A stretch of DNA of 64,000 bases from Acetobacteraceae bacterium (GCA_947475245.1 CANJLW010000013.1:36824-100823), one strand, 5' to 3'; positions 7,908-17,124 are shown, numbered from the stretch's first letter. Notes: generated from the letters alone by a model not told the origin. Translations and numbers: made by a program.

Positions 7908-9617
7908 ATGGCTACACCGACCCGGGAACCAAGCTTCGTCGAACTCTACACGCCGAAACTGATCACTGTCTGGCGAGAGGGCTACGGGTTATCCGCGCTG
8001 CGTGCCGATTCAATCGCAGGCCTGACCGTCGCCATCGTTGCCTTGCCGCTGTCCATGGCGATTGCCATCGCATCGGGCGTATCGCCCGCCAGTGGGTTGT
8101 TCACCGCCATCGTCGGCGGCTTCCTCGTCTCCGCCCTGGGCGGCAGCCGGTTTCAGATCGGTGGGCCGGCGGGGGCCTTCATCGTTCTGGTTTCGGCGAC
8201 GGTGGACGCGCATGGCGTCGACGGGCTGATCCTGGCCACGCTGATGTCCGGGGTCATCATCCTCGCGGTCGGCTATCTGCGGCTGGGGGCCTTCATCAAG
8301 TACATCCCCTACCCCGTCACGGTCGGCTTTACCTCCGGCATTGCCGTCATCATCTTCTCCAGTCAAATCAAAGAGCTGTTCGGCCTGACCTTGCCGGGGA
8401 AAGAGCCGGGGCCGATCGTGGCGAAGCTCGACATGCTGGTTCACGCGCTGCCCAGCGTGAACATCGCCGCAATGGCGATCGCCGCGTTGGCCATCGCGGT
8501 CATCCTGCTGACCCGGCGGTTTCGCCCGCACTGGCCGGGCATGCTGATCGCGGTGGCGCTGGCGGCCGGTATTGCCTGGCTGCTCAAACTACCGATTGAA
8601 ACGGTCGGCACGCGGTTCGGCGGTATCCCAAACGCTTTGCCCGCGCCGCATTTACCCCCGCTTTCGCTCGACAAACTCACCGCCGTCCTCCCCGCCGCCT
8701 TGTCCTTCGCGCTGCTCGGCTCCATCGAAAGCCTGCTGTCCGCCGTCGTCGCCGACAGCATGTCCGGGCGAAGACACCGGTCCAACTGCGAACTGGTGGC
8801 GCAGGGCTTCGCGAACATCGCCTCGGCCTTGTTCGGCGGCTTCTGTGTGACCGGCACGATCGCGCGCACCGCCACCAATGTCCGCGCCGGGGCACGCGGG
8901 CCGGTGTCGGGCATGCTGCACGCCGTGTTCCTGCTGGGCTTCATGCTGCTCGCGGCCCCGCTGGCGAGCTATATCCCGCTCGCCGCCCTGGCCGGGGTGC
9001 TGGCCGTCGTGTCGTGGAACATGGCGGAAAAGCACGAGTTCATGGTGCTGCTGCGCGCCTCCCGCGGAGACGCCGCTGTGCTGCTGTCGACGTTTCTGCT
9101 GGTCGTCTTCCGCGACCTGACGGAAGGCATCGTGGTCGGCTTCGGGATCGGCGTGCTGCTGTTCCTGCATCGCATGGCGCAGTCGGTCGAAATTGCCAAC
9201 GCCCGATCCGTCACCGAAACCGAGGATGTGGCCGACGACGTTCGCCCCGGTGGGCGGACGGCCTACGATCCCGCCATGGCGACGGACCCCGATATTGTCG
9301 TTTATCGTATTTCCGGGGCGTTCTTCTTTGGCGCCGCGGCCAGTGTCGGCGCGGCCTTGGACAATATCGGCGAAAAGCCGCGTGCCTATGTGATCGATTT
9401 CTCCGCCGTGCCGTTTCTGGACTCAACCGCCGCCGCCACGCTGGCCGGCTTTGCCCGCAAGGTCGAACGGCGCGGCGCCACGATCTGGCTGGTGGGCGCG
9501 TTGCCGGCGATCCGCCAGGTGCTGCTTGCCCACGACGTCGCCCCGCCGGCGGTGACCTTCAGCGACAGCCTGGAGGCCGCCATCGCGGCGGCCCAGCTAC
9601 GGTTGGATGCAGGTTGA
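7908..9617 (+). CDS. SulP family inorganic anion transporter with STAS domain
   Basis: 569 residues. The N-terminal ~430 form a SulP/SLC26 membrane domain with 10-14 hydrophobic segments. The opening SIAGLTVAIVALPLSMAIA and the GGSRFQIGGPAGAF block are hallmarks. The C-terminal ~110 residues form a cytoplasmic STAS domain (VIDFSAVPFLDSTAAATL). The family carries sulfate, bicarbonate or dicarboxylates; the substrate is not decided by sequence. I chose the ATG at 7908 (MATPTREPS) because GGAAAGG lies nine bases before it. A longer form from 7875 would add 11 basic residues. It ends one base before the convergent methyltransferase stop. Confidence 0.9.
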   Translation: MATPTREPSFVELYTPKLITVWREGYGLSALRADSIAGLTVAIVALPLSMAIAIASGVSPASGLFTAIVGGFLVSALGGSRFQIGGPAGAFIVLVSATVDAHGVDGLILATLMSGVIILAVGYLRLGAFIKYIPYPVTVGFTSGIAVIIFSSQIKELFGLTLPGKEPGPIVAKLDMLVHALPSVNIAAMAIAALAIAVILLTRRFRPHWPGMLIAVALAAGIAWLLKLPIETVGTRFGGIPNALPAPHLPPLSLDKLTAVLPAALSFALLGSIESLLSAVVADSMSGRRHRSNCELVAQGFANIASALFGGFCVTGTIARTATNVRAGARGPVSGMLHAVFLLGFMLLAAPLASYIPLAALAGVLAVVSWNMAEKHEFMVLLRASRGDAAVLLSTFLLVVFRDLTEGIVVGFGIGVLLFLHRMAQSVEIANARSVTETEDVADDVRPGGRTAYDPAMATDPDIVVYRISGAFFFGAAASVGAALDNIGEKPRAYVIDFSAVPFLDSTAAATLAGFARKVERRGATIWLVGALPAIRQVLLAHDVAPPAVTFSDSLEAAIAAAQLRLDAG

Positions 9618-10415
9618 TTACGCCGTTTTGCGCAGAACGCAGGTGATGTGATTGACGAACAACTCCCGCAGGATCGGGATACCGCTGACCGGCAGGTTCC
9701 GAACCGTTCTGTACTCAACGTGTTCGACTTCCAGGCCGCTGCGCGCGATCAATCCATCGAACATGGCGACGGTCATTTTCGGCGGACCGTATTCCATGTT
9801 CATGTGACCGTCGGCTCGGTACAGCATCCGCACGCGATGCACCGTCCGCTCCGAAAACAGGATATTCACCCAGGGGCAGGACGTGAAAAAATGCATGTGC
9901 GCGCCATAGGGCGCGAACCACGGCGGGCCGAACGTAATCAGGATGCGTCCGCCAATCCTGACGGCGTCGCCAAGCTCCCGCAGGTTGCTTGCCGGCTCGG
10001 GAAAATGCTCGAACGCGTTCAGCGAAATCGCGACATCGAACGCTTCGGAAATGGACTGGGAAAAGGCGACGTTCGGAACCGAACCCGCCATCCGACGAGC
10101 ATTGTCCAGGCGTGATTCCTGGAGATCGACACCGACGACGTGGGACGCACCCGCCTTGGCCATCGCGATTGCCTGGAAGCCGTCGCCGCACCCATAGTCC
10201 AGCACGCGTTGCCCGGCGATCAGCGCGTCAAAGTCGGGGTACTCCCGGCGCAGGGTCGACAAAGCGTTGGCATCGTCCCACTGACCGCTGACACCTTCTT
10301 CGTAAGCGCCCCGAAACACCGTCGCGGGATCTTTCGACAGCCACAGCAGAAGTCGTTCCGACAGATTAAAAGTCCCAACGAGTGCGCGCGCTTTATCCGG
10401 GTCCCAGCTGTCCAT
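9618..10415 (-). CDS. Class I SAM-dependent methyltransferase
   Basis: 265 residues with a Rossmann-type methyltransferase core: motif I VLDYGCGDGFQ near residue 70, the acidic end of strand 2 in VGVDLQES, and motif IV-like AISLNAFEHF. This pattern fits UbiE/Methyltransf_11 small-molecule or lipid enzymes. I start at MDSWDPDK because GGGGATGGA precedes it and a good TATAAT lies at 10484-10489, which would start RNA just downstream of the alternative TTG start at 10481. No neighbour points to a substrate; the gene stands alone between convergent sulP and the acyl-CoA synthetase. The substrate is unknown. Confidence 0.75.
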   Translation of the reverse strand: MDSWDPDKARALVGTFNLSERLLLWLSKDPATVFRGAYEEGVSGQWDDANALSTLRREYPDFDALIAGQRVLDYGCGDGFQAIAMAKAGASHVVGVDLQESRLDNARRMAGSVPNVAFSQSISEAFDVAISLNAFEHFPEPASNLRELGDAVRIGGRILITFGPPWFAPYGAHMHFFTSCPWVNILFSERTVHRVRMLYRADGHMNMEYGPPKMTVAMFDGLIARSGLEVEHVEYRTVRNLPVSGIPILRELFVNHITCVLRKTA

Positions 10416-10483
10416 TCCATCCCCACGAACGACCGCGCGTTCGACGCGCCGCACGGTAGGGCCGTCCTGGGGAAGTCGCAATC

Positions 10484-10489
10484 ATTATA
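10484..10489 (-). promoter_or_regulatory. -10 box TATAAT upstream of the methyltransferase
   Basis: A perfect TATAAT reading on the minus strand, with no convincing -35 at 16-18 bases. It predicts a start near 10477, about 60 bases before the ATG at 10415. Confidence 0.4.
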
Positions 10490-10495
10490 ACGGAA

Positions 10496-10523
10496 CCGGA
10501 ACGCACCGCTCGGCGCGTTCCGG
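10496..10523 (-). terminator. Hairpin after the acyl-CoA synthetase gene
   Basis: Perfect 9-bp inverted repeat CCGGAACGC / GCGTTCCGG with a 10-base loop, 11 bases beyond the minus-strand stop at 10534. On the minus strand TTCCGTTATAATG follows, so the U content is modest. It directly abuts the -10 box of the next gene. Confidence 0.55.
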
Positions 10524-10533
10524 ACACGACAAA

Positions 10534-12672
10534 TCAGCCCAGCGGCACAATCAGCGCATCGACCGCCGTGATGCGATTGCCGGCGCAGATCAGCGGATTG
10601 ACGTCGAGTTCCGCCACGCTGTCACGATGATCCGCGGCAAAGCGCGACACGCGGCTGATCACATCGGCGAGCTTGTCGATGTTCACCGCTTCCATCCCAC
10701 GGAACCCTTCCAGCAGCTTGACGCCCTTCAGGCCGCGCAGCATCCCGACCGCCTCCGACGGTGTGACCGGCGCGGGCGACAGGGCGGTGTCCTTCAACAC
10801 CTCCACCAAAATCCCGCCCAGGCCAACCACGATCAGCGGCCCGAACAGCGGATCGTTCCGCACACCGACCACGATCTCCACGCCCTGCGGCACCATCGGC
10901 TGCACCAGAACGCCGTTGATGCGCGGCGGCGGAGACACCTTGGCGGCGTTCGCCATGACGGCCTCGTACCCCGCGCGCACTTCCTCGACGGTGCGCAGAT
11001 TCAGGCGAATGACCCCGGCCTCTGTCTTGTGCGGCAGATCGGGGGATTCGACCTTCAACACCACGGGCAGACCCAGCTTGGTTGCCGCAGCGGCGGCGGC
11101 ATCGGCGGAGTCCACCAGGGTTTCCCCAACCACCGGCACGCCGTACAGCGCCAGGACGTCCTTCGCCTCGCGCTCCGTCAGGGTCTGTTTGCCCGACGCC
11201 GCGATCAGCCGCGCGGCTTCGGCCCGCACCGCCGGGTCGGACGGCGGCAGAACCTGCGGCCCCGCCGAACGCTTGTCGGCCCGCCAGTTCCAGGCGGCCA
11301 GTGCCGCGAAACACGCGTTCATGGACCGGAACAGCGCGACGCGTTCCGACTGGTTGGCATCGACAACGCCCGGGCCTTCCTGCCACTCGGTCTGCCACAC
11401 CACGCACGACATTTTGCCGTGCTTCACCGCCAGATCGCTGTAAACCAGCGGCCGCTTCGCCGACGGGACGGAGCCATAGGTCATGGGGGAGACCAGGACC
11501 CCGTACTGCGGATCGCTCAGCAACGCGCCGGCGCAGATGCCCAGCGATTCAGGATCGGACAGCACCTGCGCGGTCACGTCGCAGGGATTGCGCGACGATC
11601 CGAACTCCGGAATGCGCGACTCCAGGATTTCGCGCACGGAATCGGTCGGCTGCGGCATCGGCACGCCATGCTGTTCGGCGCGATCCGCCGCCATGATCGC
11701 CGCACCGCCGGATGCCGCGACAATCGCCACGCCCGCGGCCTTCGGCGCGGTCGGCGCCTTGGCGAAGAACGCCGCCGTCTCCAACAGCGCCTCAAAATCA
11801 TCCACCACCACCGCACCCGCTCGGCGGAACACCGCGCGGTAGGAGTCGTGGGACCCGGCGAGCGAACCGGTATGCGACATCGCCGCCTGCGCGCCCTGCT
11901 CCCCGGTCGCCATCTTGAAGATCACCAGCGGCTTGTTCGCGCGCCACGCATTCTCCGCCGCCAGCAGCAGGCGTTCCGGGGTCGACATACCCTCGAACAC
12001 GCAGGCGATCGACGCGCAGGTGGGATCGTCCACCAGGTAGTTCACGTAATCCGCCATATCGACATCGCAGGAATTGCCCGACGTCATGACGTGGCTGACG
12101 GAATGACCGCGCACCACGCCCTGCGCCAGCGCCATGCCCAACGCGCCCGACTGGGAGATGATGCCGATCGCGCGTTCCGACGGTTTCGGAATCGGCGTGA
12201 TGTCCATGAAGGTGATGCGGCTGTCGAGCGTCGCGTTCACCACGCCGATGCAGTTCGGCCCGACGATACGCAGACCGGTTTCGCGTGCGATCGCGGCCAG
12301 TCGTTGCTGCTGCGCGATGCGATCTTCCTTGCCGGTTTCCGAGTAACCCGACGCAAAGATGATGGCCCCGCCGACTCCGGCCTTGGCGCAATCCAGCACG
12401 ATTTCCTCAACCGCCTCACGCGCCGCGGTAATCACCGCGCAGTCCACGACCTCCGGCAGATCGCGCACATTGGCGTAGCAGGTCTGCCCATTGATGGTCG
12501 GATAGCGCCCGTTCACGGGATACGATCGACCCGCATAGTGCTGCATGTTGAACATCACCCGCTCTCCGAAAGAGCCGGCGCGGGTGGAAGCACCGATGAC
12601 GGCGATGCTTTGCGGATGCAGCAGCCGCGTAAGTTCCTGCCGGCTGTAGACGCCGGTGCGCTTGATTTCCAT
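10534..12672 (-). CDS. Acyl-CoA synthetase (NDP-forming), fused alpha-beta type
   Basis: 712 residues in the acetate-CoA ligase (ADP-forming) superfamily. An N-terminal CoA-binding domain opens with HPQSIAVIGASTR. A succinyl-CoA-ligase-like middle holds SHTGSLAGS, whose His (near 267) matches the phosphohistidine of these enzymes. The C-terminal third is an ATP-grasp domain (KLGLPVVLKVESPDLPHKTE). It makes an acyl-CoA from a carboxylic acid, ATP and CoA, in the cytoplasm. It is the last gene of the dctPQM locus, so the natural guess is that it activates the acid imported by that TRAP transporter. I start at MEIKRTGV; the frame runs on to 13719 only as an antisense shadow of dctM. The ribosome site is weak, and a nested hairpin lies just upstream. 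Confidence 0.85.
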   Translation of the reverse strand: MEIKRTGVYSRQELTRLLHPQSIAVIGASTRAGSFGERVMFNMQHYAGRSYPVNGRYPTINGQTCYANVRDLPEVVDCAVITAAREAVEEIVLDCAKAGVGGAIIFASGYSETGKEDRIAQQQRLAAIARETGLRIVGPNCIGVVNATLDSRITFMDITPIPKPSERAIGIISQSGALGMALAQGVVRGHSVSHVMTSGNSCDVDMADYVNYLVDDPTCASIACVFEGMSTPERLLLAAENAWRANKPLVIFKMATGEQGAQAAMSHTGSLAGSHDSYRAVFRRAGAVVVDDFEALLETAAFFAKAPTAPKAAGVAIVAASGGAAIMAADRAEQHGVPMPQPTDSVREILESRIPEFGSSRNPCDVTAQVLSDPESLGICAGALLSDPQYGVLVSPMTYGSVPSAKRPLVYSDLAVKHGKMSCVVWQTEWQEGPGVVDANQSERVALFRSMNACFAALAAWNWRADKRSAGPQVLPPSDPAVRAEAARLIAASGKQTLTEREAKDVLALYGVPVVGETLVDSADAAAAAATKLGLPVVLKVESPDLPHKTEAGVIRLNLRTVEEVRAGYEAVMANAAKVSPPPRINGVLVQPMVPQGVEIVVGVRNDPLFGPLIVVGLGGILVEVLKDTALSPAPVTPSEAVGMLRGLKGVKLLEGFRGMEAVNIDKLADVISRVSRFAADHRDSVAELDVNPLICAGNRITAVDALIVPLG

Positions 12673-12694
12673 TGGATCGATCCGTTCGACGTTC

Positions 12695-12746
12695 CCTGTC
12701 GCCACCATACAAGCCGCCCAGTGGGCGGCAAGATCGGCGCGACAGG
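12695..12746 (-). promoter_or_regulatory. Nested stem-loop between dctM and the acyl-CoA synthetase gene
   Basis: The outer arms CCTGTCGC (12695-12702) and GCGACAGG (12739-12746) enclose an inner perfect hairpin GCCGCCC-agt-GGGCGGC (12713-12729). It fills most of the 80-base gap. It could be an attenuator, an mRNA-stabilising 3' structure or a weak terminator; no U-tract follows. Confidence 0.5.
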
Positions 12747-12752
12747 AAAGGC

Positions 12753-14036
12753 CTATTTGATCAGACCGGCACCACGCGGCAGCATCAGCGACAGCTCGGG
12801 AATACAGATAATCAGCATCAAACCGACCAGCAGCGCGATCATGTACGGCCAGTAGGTTTTCGCGTGCTGCCAGACAGAGACTTCCGCGAATCGCAGCGCC
12901 ATCAGCAGCCCAACGCCCAGCGGCGGCGTGAACAGGCCGATGCCGACGGCGGCGGTCTGCACGATGTCGAAATGCACGGGATGAATGCCGATCTTCATCG
13001 CGATCGGGAAGACGACGGGGATCAGGACCACGGCCGCCGGCAGGCCTTCCAGGATCATGCCGAAGACCAGGGTCAGCATCGCGACGGCGGTCAGGAACAG
13101 CCATTGATGCCCGGTCAGCGGCCCCAGCGCCCAGCCCAGGAACTCCGGCATGCCCGACAGCCCCATCAGGTACTGGAAGATGCTGGCGACGGCGAGCAGA
13201 TAGACCACGACGCCGGTCATCACACCGGCCTCGTACGCCAGTCCGAAGACCTGCATCCAGGTCACGCTGCGATAGTAGAACTTCGCCGCCAGCAGGGCAT
13301 ACAACGCCACGATGGCACCGGCTTCCGTCGCCGTGAACGCGCCCATGTAGAAGCCGCCCAGGATCACCACCGGAATGACCATCGGCACGGCGGCGTTCTT
13401 CGCGGCCGTCGCCAGGCGCGCGAAACTGGTCGCCGTATCTTTCGGCCAGTGCATGACATGGGCCTGGATGAACACCAGCACGCACAGGCAGCCACCGACC
13501 ACGGCGGCCGGAATGAACCCGGCCAGAAACAGTGCCACGGCGGATTGGTTGGTCACCGCCGCGATCACGATCATGAAGATCGCCGGCGGAACCAGCATCC
13601 CCATCGCGGTGCCGGCCGCGATCAACGATGCCGCGTCCTCTGCCCGGTAACCCGCGCGCTTCAACGGCGGCACCAGGGCGGACCCAAGGGCGGAGACCTC
13701 CGCCATTTTCGACCCGCAAATGTCGGAGAAGAAATACGACACCACGATCACCGACATGCCGAGACCGCCGCGCAGCCAGCCGACCATGGCGCGGGCGAGT
13801 TCCACCAGCGATGTGGACATACCGGCGCGTTCCATCAGCGCGCCCGCAAAGACGAAGGACGGGATGGCGAGCAACACCCAGGATTGCGATGCCGCGATCA
13901 TGGTGGAGCCAAGCTGTTGCAGCGGAAAGCCGCCCAACAGCAATCCGACGACTCCGGCGACGCCCAGCGCGAAAACGATCGGCATCGACAGAAGCAGAAG
14001 CAGCACGAAGACCGCGAGGGTAGCGAGCAGGATCAC
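12753..14036 (-). CDS. dctM: TRAP transporter large permease (DctM family)
   Basis: 427 residues, about 12 hydrophobic helices, the usual size for DctM. Typical blocks include FALGVAGVVGLLLGG near the N-terminus and LFTPPLGVGLLMA near residue 375. It is the membrane pore subunit of a sodium-driven tripartite transporter for C4-type or other organic acids. It starts at a GTG four bases after the dctQ stop, with AAGGG inside the end of dctQ, so the two are probably translationally coupled. Order in the transcript is dctP-dctQ-dctM-acyl-CoA synthetase. The substrate is not set by sequence. Confidence 0.9.
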   Translation of the reverse strand: MILLATLAVFVLLLLLSMPIVFALGVAGVVGLLLGGFPLQQLGSTMIAASQSWVLLAIPSFVFAGALMERAGMSTSLVELARAMVGWLRGGLGMSVIVVSYFFSDICGSKMAEVSALGSALVPPLKRAGYRAEDAASLIAAGTAMGMLVPPAIFMIVIAAVTNQSAVALFLAGFIPAAVVGGCLCVLVFIQAHVMHWPKDTATSFARLATAAKNAAVPMVIPVVILGGFYMGAFTATEAGAIVALYALLAAKFYYRSVTWMQVFGLAYEAGVMTGVVVYLLAVASIFQYLMGLSGMPEFLGWALGPLTGHQWLFLTAVAMLTLVFGMILEGLPAAVVLIPVVFPIAMKIGIHPVHFDIVQTAAVGIGLFTPPLGVGLLMALRFAEVSVWQHAKTYWPYMIALLVGLMLIICIPELSLMLPRGAGLIK

Positions 14037-14040
14037 GGTG

Positions 14041-14559
14041 CTATTCCCTTACGTCGTGGGCATCGTGCTGGGTCACCGGACCCAGCATCGCTTCCACCGC
14101 ATAGATCGCCATCAGGACGCCGCCGATCACCGCCGGGATGTACAGCCACGCCAGGCTGAACTCCAACGCCGGAGAACTCAGCCCGGCGTTGAGCCGAGCG
14201 AGTTTGACGCCGAGGACCGCGACGAGGAGGGCGAAGCCGATGATCAAGGCGTGGTTGAAGACATGGATCACGCGTTGCGCCTTCGGCGACAGCCGGTGCA
14301 TGAACACGCTCAACGCGAAGTGACTATGCTCCCGCACCGCGATGGCCGCCCCGATCAGCGTGATCCAGGCCAATGCCGCTTCGCCGACTTCCTCGACCCA
14401 GAAGAAATTGACGGGATCGATATCCATCCAGTCGGTAATGGGCAGCAGGACGTAGCGAGCGAGCACGCCGAAGAGCATCGTCGCGATCGCGAAGAGCACG
14501 AGACCGCCGACGAGGATTTTCGGGACCGCGTTGGCGGCCCCGATCGCGGGATGGGACAT
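14041..14559 (-). CDS. dctQ: TRAP transporter small permease (DctQ family)
   Basis: 172 residues with four predicted membrane helices, the normal architecture of DctQ. The conserved FFWVEEVGEAALAWITLIG block with its acidic pair near residue 60 is present, followed by IAVREHSHFALSVF. It links the periplasmic binding protein to the DctM channel. I start at MSHPAIGA: a longer frame to 14586 would run 20 bases into dctP, while this start leaves a seven-base gap. It lies between dctP and dctM in the same operon. Confidence 0.87.
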   Translation of the reverse strand: MSHPAIGAANAVPKILVGGLVLFAIATMLFGVLARYVLLPITDWMDIDPVNFFWVEEVGEAALAWITLIGAAIAVREHSHFALSVFMHRLSPKAQRVIHVFNHALIIGFALLVAVLGVKLARLNAGLSSPALEFSLAWLYIPAVIGGVLMAIYAVEAMLGPVTQHDAHDVRE

Positions 14560-14566
14560 GGTTGGA

Positions 14567-15598
14567 TCAGACCTTGGACGCGACAATCAGATCCCACAGC
14601 TCGCTGTAGTTCTTCTGGTAGTTCGGCCAGACTTTCTCCCGCGCCAGCTTTTCGAACGGTTCGCGGTTCGGGACGTTGACCGTCATGCCGCGCGATTCCA
14701 GCAGTTCCTTGGCGGATTTTTCCGAATCGATACTTTCCGTCGCGCCGCGCACCTGGGCCTGCGCCTCGCGCCCGGTATCAAGGATCAGCTTCTGCTGTTC
14801 CGGCGTCAGGCTGTTGAAGATGCCCAAATTCATCGCGACGCAGGTGGAGCCATAGTTATGCGCGGTCATCGAGTAGTATTTCGACACCTCGTAGGCCTTC
14901 AGCGGCACCATGTTCACCACCGGCAGATCGGCGCCGTCGATCACGCCTTGCTGCGCCGCCGTGATGACTTCCGCCCAGCCGAGGGGAACCGCAACAGCGC
15001 CGATCCCGTTGACGGTATCGGTGAACACCTTTGACGGCTGGGTGCGCATCTTCAGGCCGCGCAGGTCGCGCGGTTCGTTGATCGGGCGTTTGGAATTCCA
15101 GAAATGACGGAAGCCGTAGTCGAAATAATAGGCGACCTTGACGCCGTATTTCTCCTGAAAAATCTTGTCGAGCTTGTCGCCGACCGAGCCGTTCAGCAGC
15201 CCATAGGCCTGTTGATAGGAACTGATCAGGTACGGAACAAGAAACACACCCATTTCCGGAAAGATCGTCGCCGCCGCGCCCGCCGGCGTGCCCATGAAGA
15301 TGTTGCCGGACTTCACGGCGTTCAGGATATCGATTTCCTTGGTCATCAGCGTCGCGCCGTGGAATTCGACCTGCAACGCCCCGTTGGTGCGCGCTGTCAC
15401 CGTCTTGGCGAACCAGTCCAACGCCACCGCGCCCGATTCCGGGACCGGCGCGATATGCGCGATCACCAGTTTTTTCGGCTGCGCCTGCGCGAAGGCCGGC
15501 GCCTTGCCGGTCGCGAGAATACCGGCCAAACCGGCGGCTGCCTTGACGAGCGTGCGGCGGGTTGTCGGCACGATGATGCGTGGAATGCCGGTTTGCAT
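14567..15598 (-). CDS. dctP: TRAP transporter substrate-binding protein (DctP family)
   Basis: 343 residues. The N-terminus carries a Tat-type signal (TTRRTLVKAAAGLAGIL) ending near AFAQA, so the protein is exported folded to the periplasm. The mature part is a DctP-type binding protein: the middle RGLKMRTQPSKVF contains the arginine expected to bind the ligand carboxylate (the R of LKMRT). I chose the ATG at 15598 because GGGAGGAAA precedes it; 30 further residues in frame upstream do not look like a signal. First gene of the TRAP-CoA-ligase operon and divergent from a cyclase-family gene; the 92-base gap must hold both promoters. Confidence 0.9.
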   Translation of the reverse strand: MQTGIPRIIVPTTRRTLVKAAAGLAGILATGKAPAFAQAQPKKLVIAHIAPVPESGAVALDWFAKTVTARTNGALQVEFHGATLMTKEIDILNAVKSGNIFMGTPAGAAATIFPEMGVFLVPYLISSYQQAYGLLNGSVGDKLDKIFQEKYGVKVAYYFDYGFRHFWNSKRPINEPRDLRGLKMRTQPSKVFTDTVNGIGAVAVPLGWAEVITAAQQGVIDGADLPVVNMVPLKAYEVSKYYSMTAHNYGSTCVAMNLGIFNSLTPEQQKLILDTGREAQAQVRGATESIDSEKSAKELLESRGMTVNVPNREPFEKLAREKVWPNYQKNYSELWDLIVASKV

Positions 15599-15690
15599 GG
15601 CAGGTTTCCTCCCGAAAGCGATGCGGTTTCTTGCCGAGGCTTGTAGAGCAATGGCACGCTGTGGCCAACCACGGTTAAGGGAGCACATTC

Positions 15691-16605
15691 ATGTCCGGTA
15701 TCATTCAGCATAATTCTCAGGCGGGGCACTCGCTGTGGGGACCGACGGACCAGTTGGGGTCGGGTAACCTTCTGACGGCGGAAAAGCGGCTCGCCGCGCT
15801 GGCGCAGGTCAAGCACGGCCGCGTCTACGACGTCAGCCACGAAATCCACATGGGCGCGCCCTATATGGCACCGAACCAGACGCCCTATCTGATGTCGATC
15901 TGGTCGTCCTGGAAGGACAGCGTCAAGCGCCGCCGCAAGATGGGTATGCGCAACGACGCCGGCTCAAACCTCGAGCGTATCGAAATGACCACCCACGTCG
16001 GCACGCATATCGACGCGCTCGGCCATTTCTCCTCCGGCGACATGCTGTTCAACGGCTTCTGCGCCCCGGACGTCGTCACCGACTGGGGTCTCGACAAGCT
16101 CGGCATTGAAAACGCACCCCCCATCGTCACCCGCGGACTGGTCTTCGACGTCGCCGGTCTGGATGGCGGAGAGCACCTGAACCCCGGCCGCGTGATCACG
16201 CCGGACGACCTGGCCCGCGCCGCGCATGCCGGCGGCTTCAAGGTGGAGCCGGGCGACGTCGCGCTGATCCGCACGGGTTGGGGCCGCTATTTCGCCGTCG
16301 ACAACACGAAATACCTGTCGGGCGAACCGGGCATCGATGTGCCCGGCGCGAAATGGCTGATCGATCAGGGCATCGCCGCGATCGGCGTGGACAACATGGC
16401 GGTGGAAGTTCTGCCGAACCCCGATCACGGGCTGGGCCTGCCGGTACACCAATACGCGCTGTCGCAATGCGGCGTTTATTTGATCGAAAATCTGGCGCTG
16501 GAAGAACTGGCGCGCGACCGTATTTCGACCGTGTGCTTCATTCTTTTGGCGACGAAGTTTAAGGGCGCCACCGGCTCTCCGGTGCGCCCCATCGCCATGG
16601 TGTGA
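15691..16605 (+). CDS. Cyclase family protein (kynurenine formamidase-like metal hydrolase)
   Basis: 304 residues of the cyclase family (PF04199). The metal-binding signature HxGTHxDxxxH is intact at residues 102-112 (H102, H106, D108, H112), and a further VGVDNMAVE block is typical. Members are Mn/Zn-dependent amidohydrolases acting on N-formylkynurenine, isatin or small cyclic/amide substrates; this longer (about 300-residue) branch is often annotated only as cyclase. AGGGAG precedes the ATG. Divergent placement next to a TRAP operon with a CoA ligase suggests release of an organic acid that is then imported or activated, but this is inference. Its end is four bases from the convergent ArsC-like gene. 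Confidence 0.85.
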   Translation: MSGIIQHNSQAGHSLWGPTDQLGSGNLLTAEKRLAALAQVKHGRVYDVSHEIHMGAPYMAPNQTPYLMSIWSSWKDSVKRRRKMGMRNDAGSNLERIEMTTHVGTHIDALGHFSSGDMLFNGFCAPDVVTDWGLDKLGIENAPPIVTRGLVFDVAGLDGGEHLNPGRVITPDDLARAAHAGGFKVEPGDVALIRTGWGRYFAVDNTKYLSGEPGIDVPGAKWLIDQGIAAIGVDNMAVEVLPNPDHGLGLPVHQYALSQCGVYLIENLALEELARDRISTVCFILLATKFKGATGSPVRPIAMV

Positions 16606-16608
16606 CGC

Positions 16609-16971
16609 TCAGGATTTGCCGCCAAGGCCGGCGGCGTAAACCTCCGGCTTGAACCCGACGATCAGCGCCTCGCCCGTATCCAGGACGGGGCGCTTGATCA
16701 TCGAGGGCGACGCCAGCATCAACGCGATCGCCTTCGCTTCGGTCAGATCGGCGCGATCCGCTTCCGGCAGCTTGCGAAACGTCGTGCCCGCGCGGTTCAG
16801 CAGCAACTCCCAGCCAACCCGACGCGACCAATCCTCCAGCACCGCACGGTCAATGCCCGTGACCTTGTAGTCGTGAAAGTCGTGGGCAACGCCATGGGTA
16901 CTCAGCCAGTCCCGCGCCTTTTTCATGGTGTCGCAGGCCTTGATGCCGTGGATGACGATCGGTTTGGTCAT
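16609..16971 (-). CDS. ArsC/Spx family thioredoxin-fold protein (YffB-like)
   Basis: 120 residues of the ArsC/Spx fold. The N-terminal VIHGIKACDTMKKARDWL carries the single redox cysteine (C13) in the context seen in YffB-type proteins, and the RPVLDTG block near residue 95 is the conserved cis-proline region. It is probably a glutathione-dependent thiol reductase; true arsenate reduction is not indicated, because no ars genes are near. The start at MTKPIVIHG is chosen because the frame upstream to 17163 has no family similarity and lies on the antisense of the next gene. The SD is unremarkable. Confidence 0.82.
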   Translation of the reverse strand: MTKPIVIHGIKACDTMKKARDWLSTHGVAHDFHDYKVTGIDRAVLEDWSRRVGWELLLNRAGTTFRKLPEADRADLTEAKAIALMLASPSMIKRPVLDTGEALIVGFKPEVYAAGLGGKS

Positions 16972-17124
16972 GGCAAATCTCCGTGCCGAAAGGGATTCTG
17001 AATAACGTCTTACCGTGTCGCCGAGATTGTGCGGGACGCCAAATTCCACTACCCAACCCCGCGACAAAACGGCGGCAAGCTCATCGCGCGTTCCGCCCGC
17101 CGACGGAAGGGATTGCATTTCATC

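Noticed and set aside
12673..13719. Extension of the acyl-CoA synthetase frame to 1061 residues
   Set aside because: It runs antisense through dctM; the added residues are Gly/Arg-rich shadow and no family fits. The start at 12672 gives a normal full-length enzyme.
15661..15672. GTGG-ccaa-CCAC palindrome between cyclase and dctP, GntR-like
   Set aside because: Four-base arms are too short to separate from chance in this GC-rich sequence, and no regulator gene is adjacent.
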